From Schistocephalus solidus (Eukaryota; Platyhelminthes; Cestoda; Diphyllobothriidea; Diphyllobothriidae): DNA of 64,000 bases. The stretch is from contig WEDG01000227.1 of the NCBI GenBank assembly GCA_017591395.1, positions 47,936 to 111,935 on the forward strand, read 5' to 3'. Under the pieces are notes generated by a model, which worked only from the letters and a program-made list of their open reading frames with translations, did not search any database and was not told the origin of the DNA. Position 1 is the first letter of the stretch, and each line of letters starts with the position of its first letter. Of the stretch, positions 1 to 13,500 are shown piece by piece. The position numbers and the translations under genes were made by a program.

Positions 1-1023
1 TTTAAGGCTTACGGTTGCGTGAAAGGATATTCTGTCAGGAGAACAGGTGTCAAATATTTAATTTAGTAGTGTAAGTTGGCTACAACATGAATTGATATAT
101 TCAAAATCTGAAGAAGAGTAGATGGACGGCACTAGTTATTGATTACAGCGTCTCCAAGTGCGATTTTACATTAGGAAATTAAATATACGCATACTTGAGC
201 TTTCCAGGGTTTCTTGATTCTAACGTGGCAGCGTTGTCCAGTGACCTGTCCTGCTTATGGATTTTCGCATCTGCCACGATCCCAGACCACAGAGCGTGGT
301 CTCCAGGACTTTGGAAGCCTGTGTACAGCCCACTAAATGCGGATCTCTAGTCTATGGGGAGCAGGGCTGCTGGGCTTAGCTTACTGCCCTGCACTTTTGC
401 ACCGGTGTCCGGTGATAGAGCCCGGATCGCTCGGAAAATGCGCTCAACCATTGCAAATTTTGCACGTGTTGTTATGTGACTGATGGTACCGCCTGAATCG
501 TCAGTTTGCACTCTCATTGTCTTCGTACTTCTTGCTATTTCCTTTGCTGCCTCCACGTTTTGCCTTTCGTTCTCATTGCGAACCTGCTTTATTCAACTCT
601 TTCTGCCCTTTGTCAGCCGCCTTTGTGGCAAAAGTATTTAAGTGAAACAGACGGTGACTTCTCAGTTGACTCCTATCGCGGCGAATCCTTCTGCCAGCTT
701 AGCCCTTGTCGTCACATGTTGCCGCCACTGCCGCCCTTAGTCTTTTTTCAGGACAATTCTTTAATTGTTTGCGTGAGGTCACATGAATTTTTAGTTGGGA
801 TGAGGTTTGCTGTGTGTGTGGCTTTGCGTTTCCTCACAGGAACAGACGGTGTATTTAATTAGTTGTGTTTGTTACCTCAAGTTAGGCTATTTCTAAACTA
901 ACGGACTCTGTGTAACTGCATTCTGCCTCTTCAGCACTGCTGTGAGTCCAGTGAGACTTTTTAGGATGCAATGCCTTTCACTACCGCCTATCTTCAATCT
1001 CCTCTTTTTTCCCGCTGTTTCAG
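1..1023. other. DENND4 upstream intron, no exon recognised
   Basis: Nothing here matches the DENND4 uDENN segment expected before exon 1. A 69-codon open stretch on the - strand (347-556) has a coding-like look (Ala/Arg/Thr mix), but I recognise no family. It could be a decayed mobile-element piece. Confidence 0.4.
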
Positions 1024-1512
1024 CACAGCCATCAGTGAACCGTTCGCCTCCCTTCTGTCTATATTGGGCACCGAACTGTGCTTACAGTTGCTTGTTCAAC
1101 TGCTCACTGAGCAGAAGATCCTTTTGACATCCGTCCAGCCGGATCTTTTGGCTCACATTGCTCAGGCTCTCATCTCTGTAAGTTTGTGGGTGAAGTAGAC
1201 GAGTGATGGCAACCCATGTGTTATTTGACTAACATGTCTACTTACAAGTATCAAGTAGTATTTTTCAATTATGTTTTATATTTACAGATAATCTATCCCC
1301 TGCGTTGGGTGCTAGTGTACATTCCATTCATCCACATCCGTTGTATTCACGTCATCCAATCGCCTTCGCCCTACCTCATTGGTGTAGATTCCCGTTTCTT
1401 TGAATTTTTTCGCTTGCCCCCGGGTGAAAATATCACCTGCATCGATCTGGACACTCGCAACTTCCGGGCCGCAAAAGATAACATATTCAAGGACACCAAA
1501 TGCCTTCCGAAG
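1024..1512 (+). CDS. DENND4: DENND4 exons 1-2: core of the cDENN domain
   Basis: Exon 1024-1177 follows a pyrimidine-rich tract ending ttcag and ends before gtaagt. It reads through LLTEQKILLTS and then a helix ending AQALIS, matching the DENN signature LTEQKLLIHS followed by AEALxS. Exon 1288-1512 (tttacag ... aag/gtaacc) reads IIYPLRWVLVYIP, then SPSPYLIGVDSRFF and CIDLDT. These correspond to the family motifs IFPFQWQCPYIP, PVPFIVGIDSRYF and CIDLDT. This module binds the Rab substrate in DENN exchange factors. The intron between them is only 110 bases, unlike most later introns. Confidence 0.92.
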
Positions 1513-4500
1513 GTAACCGTATTAAATTACCCTTCTTTCTCTTGTCCTGTGTCTGTTTTTTGCTTCAATTAAATTCTTCTCTTATAATTGCTTATTTGTG
1601 TTTCCATGTGCTATTCTGACAAACAGTAATTTAACGGTCTTGACATTTGTAACGCTGCTAAAACATAACAAAATGCTTTTGCAGCCTTCTGAGAATGTGT
1701 CTTGTCTAGGCAGGGTGCACTTCTGCTATGCTGTGGTCCCCATTTCCCTCTGTAAATTCGAATGGAGTGCTGTACTTCTTAAGACCTCTGTGCTAACCGC
1801 CTTTAAGCGATATTGGACAGGACTTTACCTCGTGGAATTTTCATCGGACCCAGTTGTGAAAAACTGAGTGGCCTCGGTAGGGTTAGACTGGACAGTAGCA
1901 AGGGCATGGCTTGAATGAAGCCGACACTAGCCACCTGAACTGGAAGGTCCTGATAGTTTACATGCTGAATGTCTTGTTCTTTCCCATCTTATTATTTTAC
2001 GCCTACATTACGCAATGTAACTCATTACATGCACCTACCTTACCGACAAATTCCTAATCAGACCGAAACCGTGGAAAGCAAAACAATTTGTAGGTTGAAT
2101 GCGCTCAATTTTTAAAAGTAGCTAAAGCCTGGCCATGCGTATAAATAATTAAGTAAAATAGCATAAGCAAAGTACCGTTTGCACATTGTCTCTTTTTACA
2201 GTTTTCACTTAAATATCCTCTAAGTATTAGTGTACCAGATGGTATGGCAGTTGGCCAACTATCAAATGTTTTGTCATATGTTCTAAAATTTTGCGATAAT
2301 TCGATGTTATCTTTCCATTGTTTGCATTGCTGGGGATAAGGCTGACTAAGGTAAATATAATTTCGTTTAACTTTGCGGATTGGGACATTACCTAAATACA
2401 CGTTTTCGTACGTTCGCATATCGTAGGGCCGGTCAGTGCCTAAGCAAGTGAAATAGAATTGACAGATGTACTCACCATCATATAATTTACGTGTATCAGG
2501 GACACTTTTCCTCTCTTAAATTTCTGGTTTTTTTTAGCGAAGATTGAGTCCCTTGCTTTTCGGACTGTCCCTAAAAATTTCCGTGAATACTCTTCGGTTT
2601 TCACTGTTTTTACTCGACTGCAAAAAATGAAAGTTTCTGCATCCTGTCCATCTAAACCTTCAAAATAAGGCAGTTCCTGATAGCCCTTACGCAAGTAGTG
2701 GTTCCCTATCGTTTGTTTTGTGTAGATGTTGGTTTTATAATGCACGAAACCCATTCGTTGAGGAAACTGAAATTTCCTAACGAAAATCTTGGGAGAATGT
2801 GTTCATGGTCAATTTAAAAAAAACTTCCATTTAAGATGCCTCTTGAAAAAGAGCTTTCGTTTGGCATTTTGATGATGAACGTCAACGTTATTTATCTTTT
2901 TTGAAAATCGAAAGGATTGGCCGATCTATACACTTCCCTGAATACATACTGCTAGTCTTTCTGTTGTGGACCATAAAGCTCAATTTTTTCTTTATCTTGG
3001 AGCTATTTTCGGTAGCATTTTTCCCAATAAATGCGCCACAGAGTGTTGCTCCATATGCTTCCTTTTTAAATTAGCAAAACGTAGACCACACAAGGAGTAT
3101 CATACCGTATGCTTACCTGAAAGTATGGGTACGTTGAAACAAAGCACTACATGTGGGTGTTTTTCATATTTTTCTCCGGGCACAAATTGCATGTTTAGTT
3201 TTGATTTTTGAACAACGAACCCATGGATATCTCAAAATAACGGCTTTTTTCACGGTCTGACGAGGAGGACTTGTGGAATATCGACCCCTCGTCGGACGCA
3301 GAGGCACCGTATGCCAGCGTCTTGAGGAAGTCTAAATAACCGGAAATGTCATTTATTAGCATACAACATACCAAAATATTTCAGTCATGCCAGAACGACG
3401 GCTCTTGAGTGCGCTTCTTTCCAGCGGCACGATAAAAAAAACACGGTAAAGACGACTACCTAGGTTGATTGATTTTCGATGCATTTATAAATTGTCATAG
3501 ATTTGATAGAAAACATCCACGCAAGTATTCCTCCTCACACTCATTTGTTAACAAGTTTCGTTTCCTTCAACTGTTTTTCCTTGAAGAAGGGGTAGTTTTT
3601 GGATTTTAATAATTTCTCATGAGAGTTCGTTAAGACCACGAATTGTCCATTCACAAACCATCACTTTTTTTCATCTATGCTACTTATAAATTATTCAACC
3701 TGGTCCTCATAAATTGCAACAATTTACGAGCTGCTTCTTGTGTCTTCTTACTAGTGTATATAACTTAAAGGTTGTCCTTGAACAGAATGCACACAGCATG
3801 TAGTTTGGAAACCTGGAATGCAAGTTGAACGGCTGGCAGTAGAAAAGGTTTTTGACAACCAAAATTATAAACATTACAGAAGACTGTAAAGATGCCTTGT
3901 ATGGCCGCCTTAACAGGGCATGGAGGACGAAACCGCCCACAATACATGTTGCTTGACTCTTTAATGACACCGAGCTCAGTTGGGGGAGGAGAGAGTGCGG
4001 TAGCTGCATCGCAAGGCTACTTTCACTTAAAACTAGTCCATGCGCAAGTCACCGTCCCTGCACAACCCTTCCATGGAGCATACGGTGGATATCGTCAGCT
4101 AACGATGGTCGAACTGTATGTGTGCGTCCTGTTTATATGGCCATACAAAACATCCCTACCTAGAATACGTCATTTGCTCTCAAATAAATGCAAGAAAGAA
4201 CATTTCAGTGCATGTTGGTATCAAACATATTTGAGTATGTGAAGGCAGTAAAAATCAATGTGAAAAATGCTTACTACTTTAGTAGTCATTTTTACAGGGT
4301 TTGCTTTTTGCAGACGGCTGAAAAGTAGTTGCTGATACAAACAAAAATGCGAGTCACAGGAAGCGATTGAGAAGAAGTAGATGCATTGGCTGGGACAAGA
4401 CCTTTAGTCGCCTGACGTTTCGGATTCCAACTCGAACCAATCATTAGAGACAGTATTAGATACGTTGACCATCTCGCTGTTTGGCACTCTTCTTGTAAAA

Positions 4501-7500
4501 TAAGTTCGTTCTTGTAGTGTTAGCCGCCATCGCTCTGTATTGCTTATTTCCGTTCTCTGCTTCCCTCCATCAGGCCCTCTACAAGAAACTTAAAAACCAA
4601 CTTCTCGCAACGGAGAAGCGTCTCGCATCACTCCATCATTCAATGCGGACCGAAGCTCAGTCCGGAGTTCCGTTGGATCTCAAATTACATCAGCAAGTTG
4701 TACGTGGCCATACATATCTACCAAGCAAATAATTCGGTACCTTTTCTGAGTTCTCCCCAAGGTTCTAGTTTAAATTACAGTCGAATGTAATCAGATTTGG
4801 CATATTTTCTATGTTGTGTGTTATGTGTAATGCGGCAAGTATACAGAAATACATCCATTTGCTAACGCTATACTAAGGTCAGGACAGTGCAACCATAGCT
4901 CCGTAAATATTTCACGATTTTCAGTGATTTCAATTCCTTGGCCATAAATGTGGATTCTACCCTTTATATTCATCAAGTCCTTCAAAATAAGATAGTTTTT
5001 ACAATTATTTACTGAAAAGGCGAGATTATGTATCTTCGTTTTTCTGCAGATGGCCGTTGAAGTTATATTTGTATATCCACCCCAACATAAAAACTCATTG
5101 TAGTTAAAATTAACTTACGCAACAAAAGTCCGCAATTAATCTTACCAACATCAATTAAGAATTTTTCTATAATAAGGTGCCTCTTTACAAGTGTTTGAAG
5201 TTGATACTTCACTGTCGAATATCTGCGTAATTTATTATTTGTAGTTTAATCAATATGAAATTGTGGAATTTTAATCGTTTTCTTGACTTTCTTGAAATTT
5301 ATTGATCCATTTTCTGCCAAATATGAATGAACTCACGTTTGGCTTTTTATTGGAATTTTTTCCGCTATATTTGTTTACTCTAGAGCCTCATTCTAAGATT
5401 TTGAATACACACCAGAGTTTCCGAATATATGCTATCATTTTGCGAAATCTGGTAATCTTTTGTTCATTGCTTTTCTAAATTCTAGATTAGCGGGTAGTAT
5501 ATTATAAAAAGTACCTAATTCCATGCTTCCTAATTGAGCCTTTATTCATATAAACTTTTAAGGCTTCCAGTATGTATCTTGTAACCGTTCCGCGTTGTCG
5601 TATTAAAACAAAGCATACTAGGAAACAAGTTTATTCGTACGTTTTGTGGTAAAAAACTCAAAACTTTGCAAAAGTTTATTTATTAGGCTGAGTTATTTGC
5701 TTTTATTTGAAAAACAATACGATTCCTCACACTTGCTGATTTTCAGAAAATTAAGATCGAATTTTCCAATATTTGGAAACTTTATTACTCCACTCAGCAA
5801 AGAAAAATAACAATACTAATTGAGCGCTTAACCGTTCAATCAAATTTCCAGAAAACATTACATGAGTTATGTCACCTACTGTATTTCTGAAATTATTACG
5901 TGCAGGACATGGAGTCACACCCGAAATTTCAGTCAACCGCTGTGGAATAACCGCGTAATTCCCATTCTACAAACAAGTACTACAAGTAGTATGAAATGCA
6001 TATGGAAAAGATGGTATACCGTACTCCCGACATAGGTCATAGTTAAAAGCCCAGGCGCGTGTTTCGCCGATGTTTATGCTGCTGCAGGACGCAGCAACGA
6101 GGGTTTCGGCTCCTCAGTTGGTCCCCCAGCGTTCACATGCGGTTTCTGATATATGGAATCCAGAGAAATTATTTCCCGATTAATCTCGGGAGTCCCCTAC
6201 ACAAAATTGCGTTTACAGATTTCACTTATCATGTCATAATTCCCGGCTCCTAATATAGTCGGCCCTTGAAGATAACTTCATCAGTGCTCCAAGAGCAAAG
6301 TGGGCTGTGCGCTCTCATACGTATGGTTTGCGTTTCTTTAGGGCTAAACCCGTGTCAGTAATGATACCTGTTTACTGATTTGTTTGTTGATACACAATCT
6401 TCTCCGTTGGCAACTGTTTACGGTATGCCAATACGGTCATTATAGGCCAGTAGCGAAACGCACGAAGGCGTGCACAAACGGCAGCACTAGCGACTCGCTT
6501 TTAGACGACTGTGCCATCGACCGATGAATAGAACCCAACCCGGCGAACTGCAATCCGATACAGGCAATCCCAGTGCAGAATTCTGGAAAACTGCCAGTCA
6601 TACGAAACCCACACCTATCCAAAACCTGCCTTATTACTCCTCTGCCCATGGGCCTCCTCTAGCGCATCTGTCGTTTTAGACGCGTGTGTCCAGTCTGACT
6701 TCGTTGATCTTATTCCTGTTGTAATCTTCTGCAATTAGCCTGTATTCATGACTGTTTCTATCCTTTCCTTCAGCATCAGGTCGGTTTGTCAATAAAACGA
6801 GCTTTTCTGACCTTTATGGCCCAACTTCTGTATGATTATCGAAGATATGTGCTCCCTGTGGGCTCGACCGAGTCGGGAATCCTCTTCGATTCGGAGGGTG
6901 CGTTTGTCTTTTCGGCATGTTTTCTTCCTCATAATCTTATTTTTAATGAGAAAATTGGCACACTTACCTGTCCAGTACTGTGGCTTCTCAGTAATCTTTC
7001 TTCGGCAAGACACTACTGACATTTACATAAATTATCCTTTGCCTCCCAAAGTCCTAGCCATGACCGTTTTTGTTCTCTTCTAATATCTTCGGCATAGGTT
7101 GAATTCTCTGTCCACAAAAGCTTCTGAAATTTCAGCCAAGGGGAGCATTTAAGTTTGTCTAACAACCATTCTTGACATCGTGCCCTTCCTTATGGCGTAG
7201 ATCGTATTAGCAACTTGTAGAGGCTATAGCCGCACCCCGCTCTCCCGTTCCGTCGGAGATGCTTCACTTGCACCCGACCCCGCCTCCGGTCTTCTTGACT
7301 ATGTCTTAACACCGGGCACAGGCGGGTAAGGGAAAAGATAGTGTGGTAGATACAGTGCAAGTCTACTATCACTTAAAACTAATTTGCGCACAATTCACTG
7401 TCCCTGCACCACCCTTCTGTGGACATCTTCTGATTACGACGGTCGAACTGGCGCTTGTTCGCGAACGACTTTCCCGTTTGCTATTCAGAAAATTAATCGC

Positions 7501-10500
7501 CTAGCGAAAGTGTTCATAGTTAAATCGCCTAGTCTAACACAGAACCTCATTTTGGCGGATGGCGTCACATAATTTCTTTACTGCACGTACACCGCCCCCT
7601 CCCCCTCGGTGATGGTAAAATATTTACTATGCCTCGGTTTGGGCTACTTTTGAAGGCATTCTTTGCCCATATTTTGCCGTCCGGGTTTGTGCCTTGCCTT
7701 GAAATTCAGCCCTTTGGGCCTGCTTTTGAAATTTCGGAGGATACACCTAGAGATACACCTAGAGGTCCAGTTTTGTAGTTTTTTAGCTGTCGAGATTCAG
7801 GTTCATGTGTAAGGACAAAGGAGGCAGGTCAAGCTCCCGAATCATTTGTCCGAGCTTTCGAACTCGAAGAGTTCGCTGATGAGGGACGATATGCTACAGT
7901 GAGAAAGTCGTTTACTTGATGGCAGAGCATTTTACAGAACAGCACAGAAATCACAAGCCAAAATCAGTAGCAAATCGGCTGATTAAATCAATTCGGGAAA
8001 TCAGGCGGAAAAATGTGCTCACGGAGAATAACTGGTGCTCATTGAAACTAACGGACACTGTTCAGACCTGATCCTGCGGTCCGTCAAATTTCCACAACCC
8101 AAATGTTCCCCTGCGGCCAATTGTTGCCCTAAAAGGCAGCTCCACCTTTGATTTGACAAAATGGATGTACTCGAATTTGAAGTTCCTCCAAGTCAAATGG
8201 ACTATATCTGGCTTATCAACCTCCCAATTCCTTGTTGACCTGCAAGGTTGCAATATTCAGACGACGTAAAGCTGCTATTCACATCAATCCTACCAGATTT
8301 GGCGTATGAAGCCTTGCGCCGGAAAATGAAGGAGACCTTCGAGGAAATTCAAAGCCTGCGCAAAAGTAAACATTTACATGAGGCTCTTCAAATATTCAAC
8401 ATATGCCTACTTTATGGAATAAAACTTTAATCAGCTCAAGCTAACTCCAATGGCTCCCTAGTTTCGGGTTTATTGGTAGAACTTATCCTACAAGAGCTGG
8501 AAAAAAATTGCCTTAATCCAGCGGGAGTCGGTCCTTTGCTACCGTTGCGTTTACGCGTTATTGCCTGGCAGAAAGTGCTTCAGAGATTCCACAACCCCCC
8601 TTTCCCACTCAGTCTTCCCAGATATGCGATTCACAGGGAAGAAGACAAATCGCAGTACCTATCTTTCCTTGATGTGCTTGTCAAGCGATAGAGACACTAG
8701 TTTCTACTAAGGCAATGAGCACCATACAGCTTAGCAATTTTCAGTCACCATTCGTTAGCTCATAAACTTCACTGTGTCAAAACACTGCATATGGGTCCAA
8801 AAACATGCATTAACCCGGAACAAAAAAGCACGTGACGCTGTCAATTTTTGCGAAATGTCTATCCGCAGACGTTTATAAACCGATTTCTACCTGCTAGCCC
8901 ACGTAGGACCCTTGCGGAAACCGACAGGTCGACCGGACAGCACGGTGGTGCAGGGATGGTAGCTGGCGCTAGATGAATGTGAGAGTAGACTTTCTCAGCA
9001 TCTACCTTACTCTCTTTTTCACTCTGCCACCTGCACCCGGTGCCGAGACAAAGTCGAGAATACCGGAGATGGAAGAGGGCGCATGCCTATGCACTGTGGT
9101 CTACCACAGACAAGGACACAACCACAAAGAGGGGGCACTCAGCTCCCATCTGAGTTGAGGTGCCATAAAGGTCACATTAAAAAGGAGCCATTGCAGTCTG
9201 AAACTCACTTCAGAGTACCAAGTTATTCTGTCAGTTGGCAGCTGTCCAAACCACGGCTTTTAGCACACCAGCTCGTTTATAGTAAGGAAAAATGCGCTCA
9301 GCCGATAGCCTCATGGGCCTAAAGCTAAAATTCACAGTCGGATCCTGAAATTCAAAGACGGCTGAAATCCCACCTAGCAGTCAGGCGTAGCGTATCATAT
9401 CCCTTGCCTAAGCTGTCTTCGTAATAACACAGGTCAGACGTAACGCATGCCCGGCTCGCGCATACGCGAGCGTAGGCTGGTCGTGCGGCGAGGTGACAAA
9501 TTATCACGAGTGGCTGCCCACACCTTCGAAACGGGTCAGGAGTTTAACTTCACAGTCGCGAAGATAATCGCCCACGCCGGAACCAAGACGGCTAAAATCG
9601 ACTCTGGCCTGATCCTCGGATTGGAAATCGATCAATTGATGTCTCGATATGGCACCCGCATACACAGCCCTGCGCAACCACCTCCAACCCGCGCTATTTA
9701 TCGTTGGTAGGCAAACACCCTCTATAACTGTCGCCTGTTCTGTTTCTGCCGTTTTATCTGATGATGGGAGTGTAGAAACTGAGAAAAATAAGCAAATTGT
9801 TCCATCAGTGGTCTTTCTTACTCATACCGACACCTGGAATTCGAACAGTTGCCTCCAGTCAGGTTCTTGCTTGCAGGTATTTATTACGCTTGGCCTTTTC
9901 TTTGTGACCGTTTTAAAAGTTCTGGTTCCTTCTACTCTTCCCTCCCCTCCCCCCCATGTTTGTAGCTTATGTGAAGGAAGTCTGTGACCACTCCTCGCGT
10001 CCCTTCTACCGAGCGCTTTTTGGTACCCAACTCTGGGCTGACTTTATCCGTGACCTGACCTGCGTCTCGGACCGCACGGCCGAGTTTGAGGCTTTTGACA
10101 ATTTCATAGATGACATCCATCCAGGTGGTGACTTTGAGGATGGTTCTGTGGTGTCCAGTGGCAGTGGCAGCAGCAGCTTGCCACACTCCCGGGCCCAGTC
10201 GGCTCTTCTGGCTAACGGTTCATCGCCAGCAGGCAGTTTCTCCACGCTCGACGATATATCCACTGACCTACCTGGTGGTCTCTTCTCCACAACCACGCGT
10301 CTCATACAGAGGTATGTGTTTTACCATGTCGTCATCACATTTTATCAGATAGTTAAGACTATCTGAAGCCTGTCAGTAACAATTTTATTCTCAATGCAGA
10401 CCATAGGAAATTTGGAAGTCGGCTCGGCCAGAAAACGTGTTTGCAAACGAAGGCGGACCACCGGTCGCTAGGCGTAAACGGGAAATTACGTTTCTAGAAC

Positions 10501-13500
10501 ATGATGGGAGGTCCTCTGTTGTTCTGGGCTGTTTGTCTTTTAAGCATAATCGCGTTCTCAATCTTTCCGCCTTGTCCATAGTCAGACAGGTTGTCAGTAT
10601 GAAATTGCTAGGAGGATCGAAACGTAAGAATGCAGTCCTTAACCACCAAAAAGATATGTCAAACTTGTGCTCACATATCAAACGCCGCGTAATAAGCGTG
10701 AAAACCGCAACTCACTCAACCAACATATTTCTGATCGCTGTAAAGATCGATACGGCCATCCACAATGATAAACGATCGCGTTTCGTGTATGATTAACAAT
10801 TAGTAGCGTCGATCTTGTCCATCGTTTTATATCTTTGAAACTTCACCTGAAAACTTCGAAAATATGCTACCGTCTCTAGCGATTGGCTCTTCCGCTTCAG
10901 CACTCCTTTGTATTCTAAAATATCCTGGGCAAAAATGTAATGCTAATCAGTCATCTTTATGAAATACCAGTAACTTCCAGGTTAAAGCAGTTGATGTGAA
11001 TTCCTAAGGGCAGTAATTTGGCACCACAATAGCACGCCAGTTTCCTTACCGTTTACTTCGTAGTTTTCTGATTCTAATGTCTAAATTATTTATTACTATC
11101 AACGATTAAATATGTAATATACTTGTCTAATTACAATTCTGTCGTTCGTCGCTGTGTGCGTCTCATTGAAATTTTTTAAGGATCAACTGACTTAATGCCC
11201 TAACAACCGCCTCATTAGAAAAGTATCATTGGAGTAAGCTCTGGCTCCTCAGTGCCGAGACTAAGGTCAGTTATTTTGCACGTCGATTTCGAATATTTGT
11301 TTATGTAGAAACCACAGGCAAAGGGAAGCCGTTGGCTGATAACTGAGCTACAAGACAACCTAACGACTTTCATTTTTAGTATTCCAGTATTTTGAGGTCT
11401 TTGTGTAGTGTTTATGCATAACCCTCCATTTTAACTTTTCCGTCATAAAACATCAAACACTTACGCTCTTGGGCTGAAACCACGACCTGTCCCAGAATCT
11501 GACATTACCGATTCTTAGTGACCGTCTTCCATCGCGTTGAATATAGCAGACATTTGCGGTGTAACTTTGACTGTCCTCTGCACGTTCACTCTAAGTTACT
11601 CTTCTTTGTCTGCCAATCCCGGCTGTTTCCGTAGTTTCTGCCTTGTTAGTTTTCTTTTTTATATAGCGCTCGTTTTCCGGTGCTTTTTACGTGAACTTAA
11701 ACAAAGGGCCCCTTATTTGTGTTTTGCATTATTTTTGGAGTTACTTTGGGAATGTTATGCTTTTTCCACATGCCTCACCCGTAAAACCCCCATCATAACC
11801 GTTCGGATTTTTCAGGTGGTCTTGGCTACCGTCTCCCCCCTCCCTTCACTAATCGGGTGCACTCTATAACTACTGCCCACTATTTCACACTGTACCGTTG
11901 CCCATTTTCCTTTCAAGTGACAAAACAAAAGTGCTAAAGACGCCTGAAACTGACAAGGAAGACGATCTGGCTGCAGACCTACGCGATCAGTTTACGTGGA
12001 CGGAATGGGGGATGTTCCCGAATCGTCTGAATAATGAAGTCCTGGAGGAGCTCGGGAGACGCAGCGACGCTGTTAAGCGACGCCAGGTTCTCCGACCCAG
12101 TGTTTCAATGGTTGCCTTCTATGGCACCGGCTTATGGGACACAAGTGTGTTGAGTAATTCGACTGCGGCTGCCGCTGCTGTGAGTCAAATAGCCAACACC
12201 TCAAATTCGGATTTCACCCGCTTTGCCGCCCTGGCTCCGGCATCCGAAGAGTTTCAGCCGCAGCGCAGGTTCGTGGGTGAACCGCCAACCTTTCCAGTCA
12301 TTTTCCACGTTGCAGACGTGTTCGGTGTTGCAAAACTGAACAGTCTGCTGAAACGCACCCAACAGGAAACCACAGCATGTCTCATATTTGGTTAGTTTCT
12401 TTTGTCTGTGAATAACAAATCTATGTATTCAAGTTCCATATCCTGGAAAGCTGAGCCCTCTGGGCCGAAATCCCACAATCCTAAACCTGTTATGCTCCTC
12501 CTCCCCCTGGTCTATGTGTTTTTACGTCAAGAGTAGTGCTTATTACTATCGAACATACATACCTGCTTTGTGCAATATTTTCATCTAACTTCGTCATTGG
12601 CAAAATTAGATAAAGAGATGAGATACTGCAATGTCAATAAGTGTCTTAATGTTTTAATTGCTTGCTTTCCCTGGAATTTTTACTAACGTACATCGTGTGT
12701 CATGGACTTTTTCAAAAATTTTGAAGGCAAATAATCTGCTCTATCTTTTGTTTTTTATTTACTAAAAACAACTTCATATCATGAAAGTCTTCTGCAGAGC
12801 GCAAAATTCGACTGGCATTTTGTGGGCAACTGATGTCCGCATTCATTATGCAATTCACATCTTTCTATCTTAGAAGCTTACGTTTGCTTTGCTGTAAGCA
12901 GTATCTTTTTGAAACAATGTGCTCGTTGGTGAAGCTCCTCTTATCCATCATATTTTCGTCTGTCATGGAGTTGTTAGTGTCCTTGCATTCTGCCGTAGAT
13001 GTTTGTTTTGTAGGTTGTCGGATAGTTCACAAATCGTTTTCTTTTACACTACAGACACTAAGTGCCGCCAACAGGGCAACTCAGCCTGGGCGGGCTTCTT
13101 AATGACCGAAATCTACTCCCTCTGGTTCATCCTTCTGCCCGCCTTTATCGCTTCGTTGGATCAGCGGTTCAGCCAGACTGCGCAGACCGACGCACAGAAG
13201 CACTCACTTTCCCTTCAAGCGCGTACTCTGCTCTTCCAGGCCTCTTGCTTGTTCTTCCGGCTGATGAATACGTCCCTGTACACTGTGGACCAGGTTCGTC
13301 TCAACGTCCTGTCATGTAGCCGCCTGCCAGTAATTGTGCTCCCTTCAATTTGTGACAGAATCCTTTCGCTACGCCTTTCTTTCCACTTTTAGGTCATGGT
13401 TCGGATTTTGCTGGTTCTCCTGTTCGAATACGGCGCACTGAACGAACAGACCTTCAATAGTTGGTGTGAGCTGCCTCTGAACGCCACCTCTTATGCCCTC

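Noticed and set aside
506..862. 118-codon + strand open stretch upstream of DENND4 exon 1
   Set aside because: Cys/Leu-rich, no DENN or other motif, no splice borders in the right phase.
10391..10796. Overlapping open stretches on both strands (119 and 96 codons)
   Set aside because: No motif on either strand; they lie inside DENND4 intron 5 without fitting splice borders.
12269..12270. Donor-like cag/gttcgt within DENND4 exon 6
   Set aside because: It would end in phase 2 and meet a stop in exon 7; the donor at 12391 is in phase and keeps the conserved KRT-QE segment.
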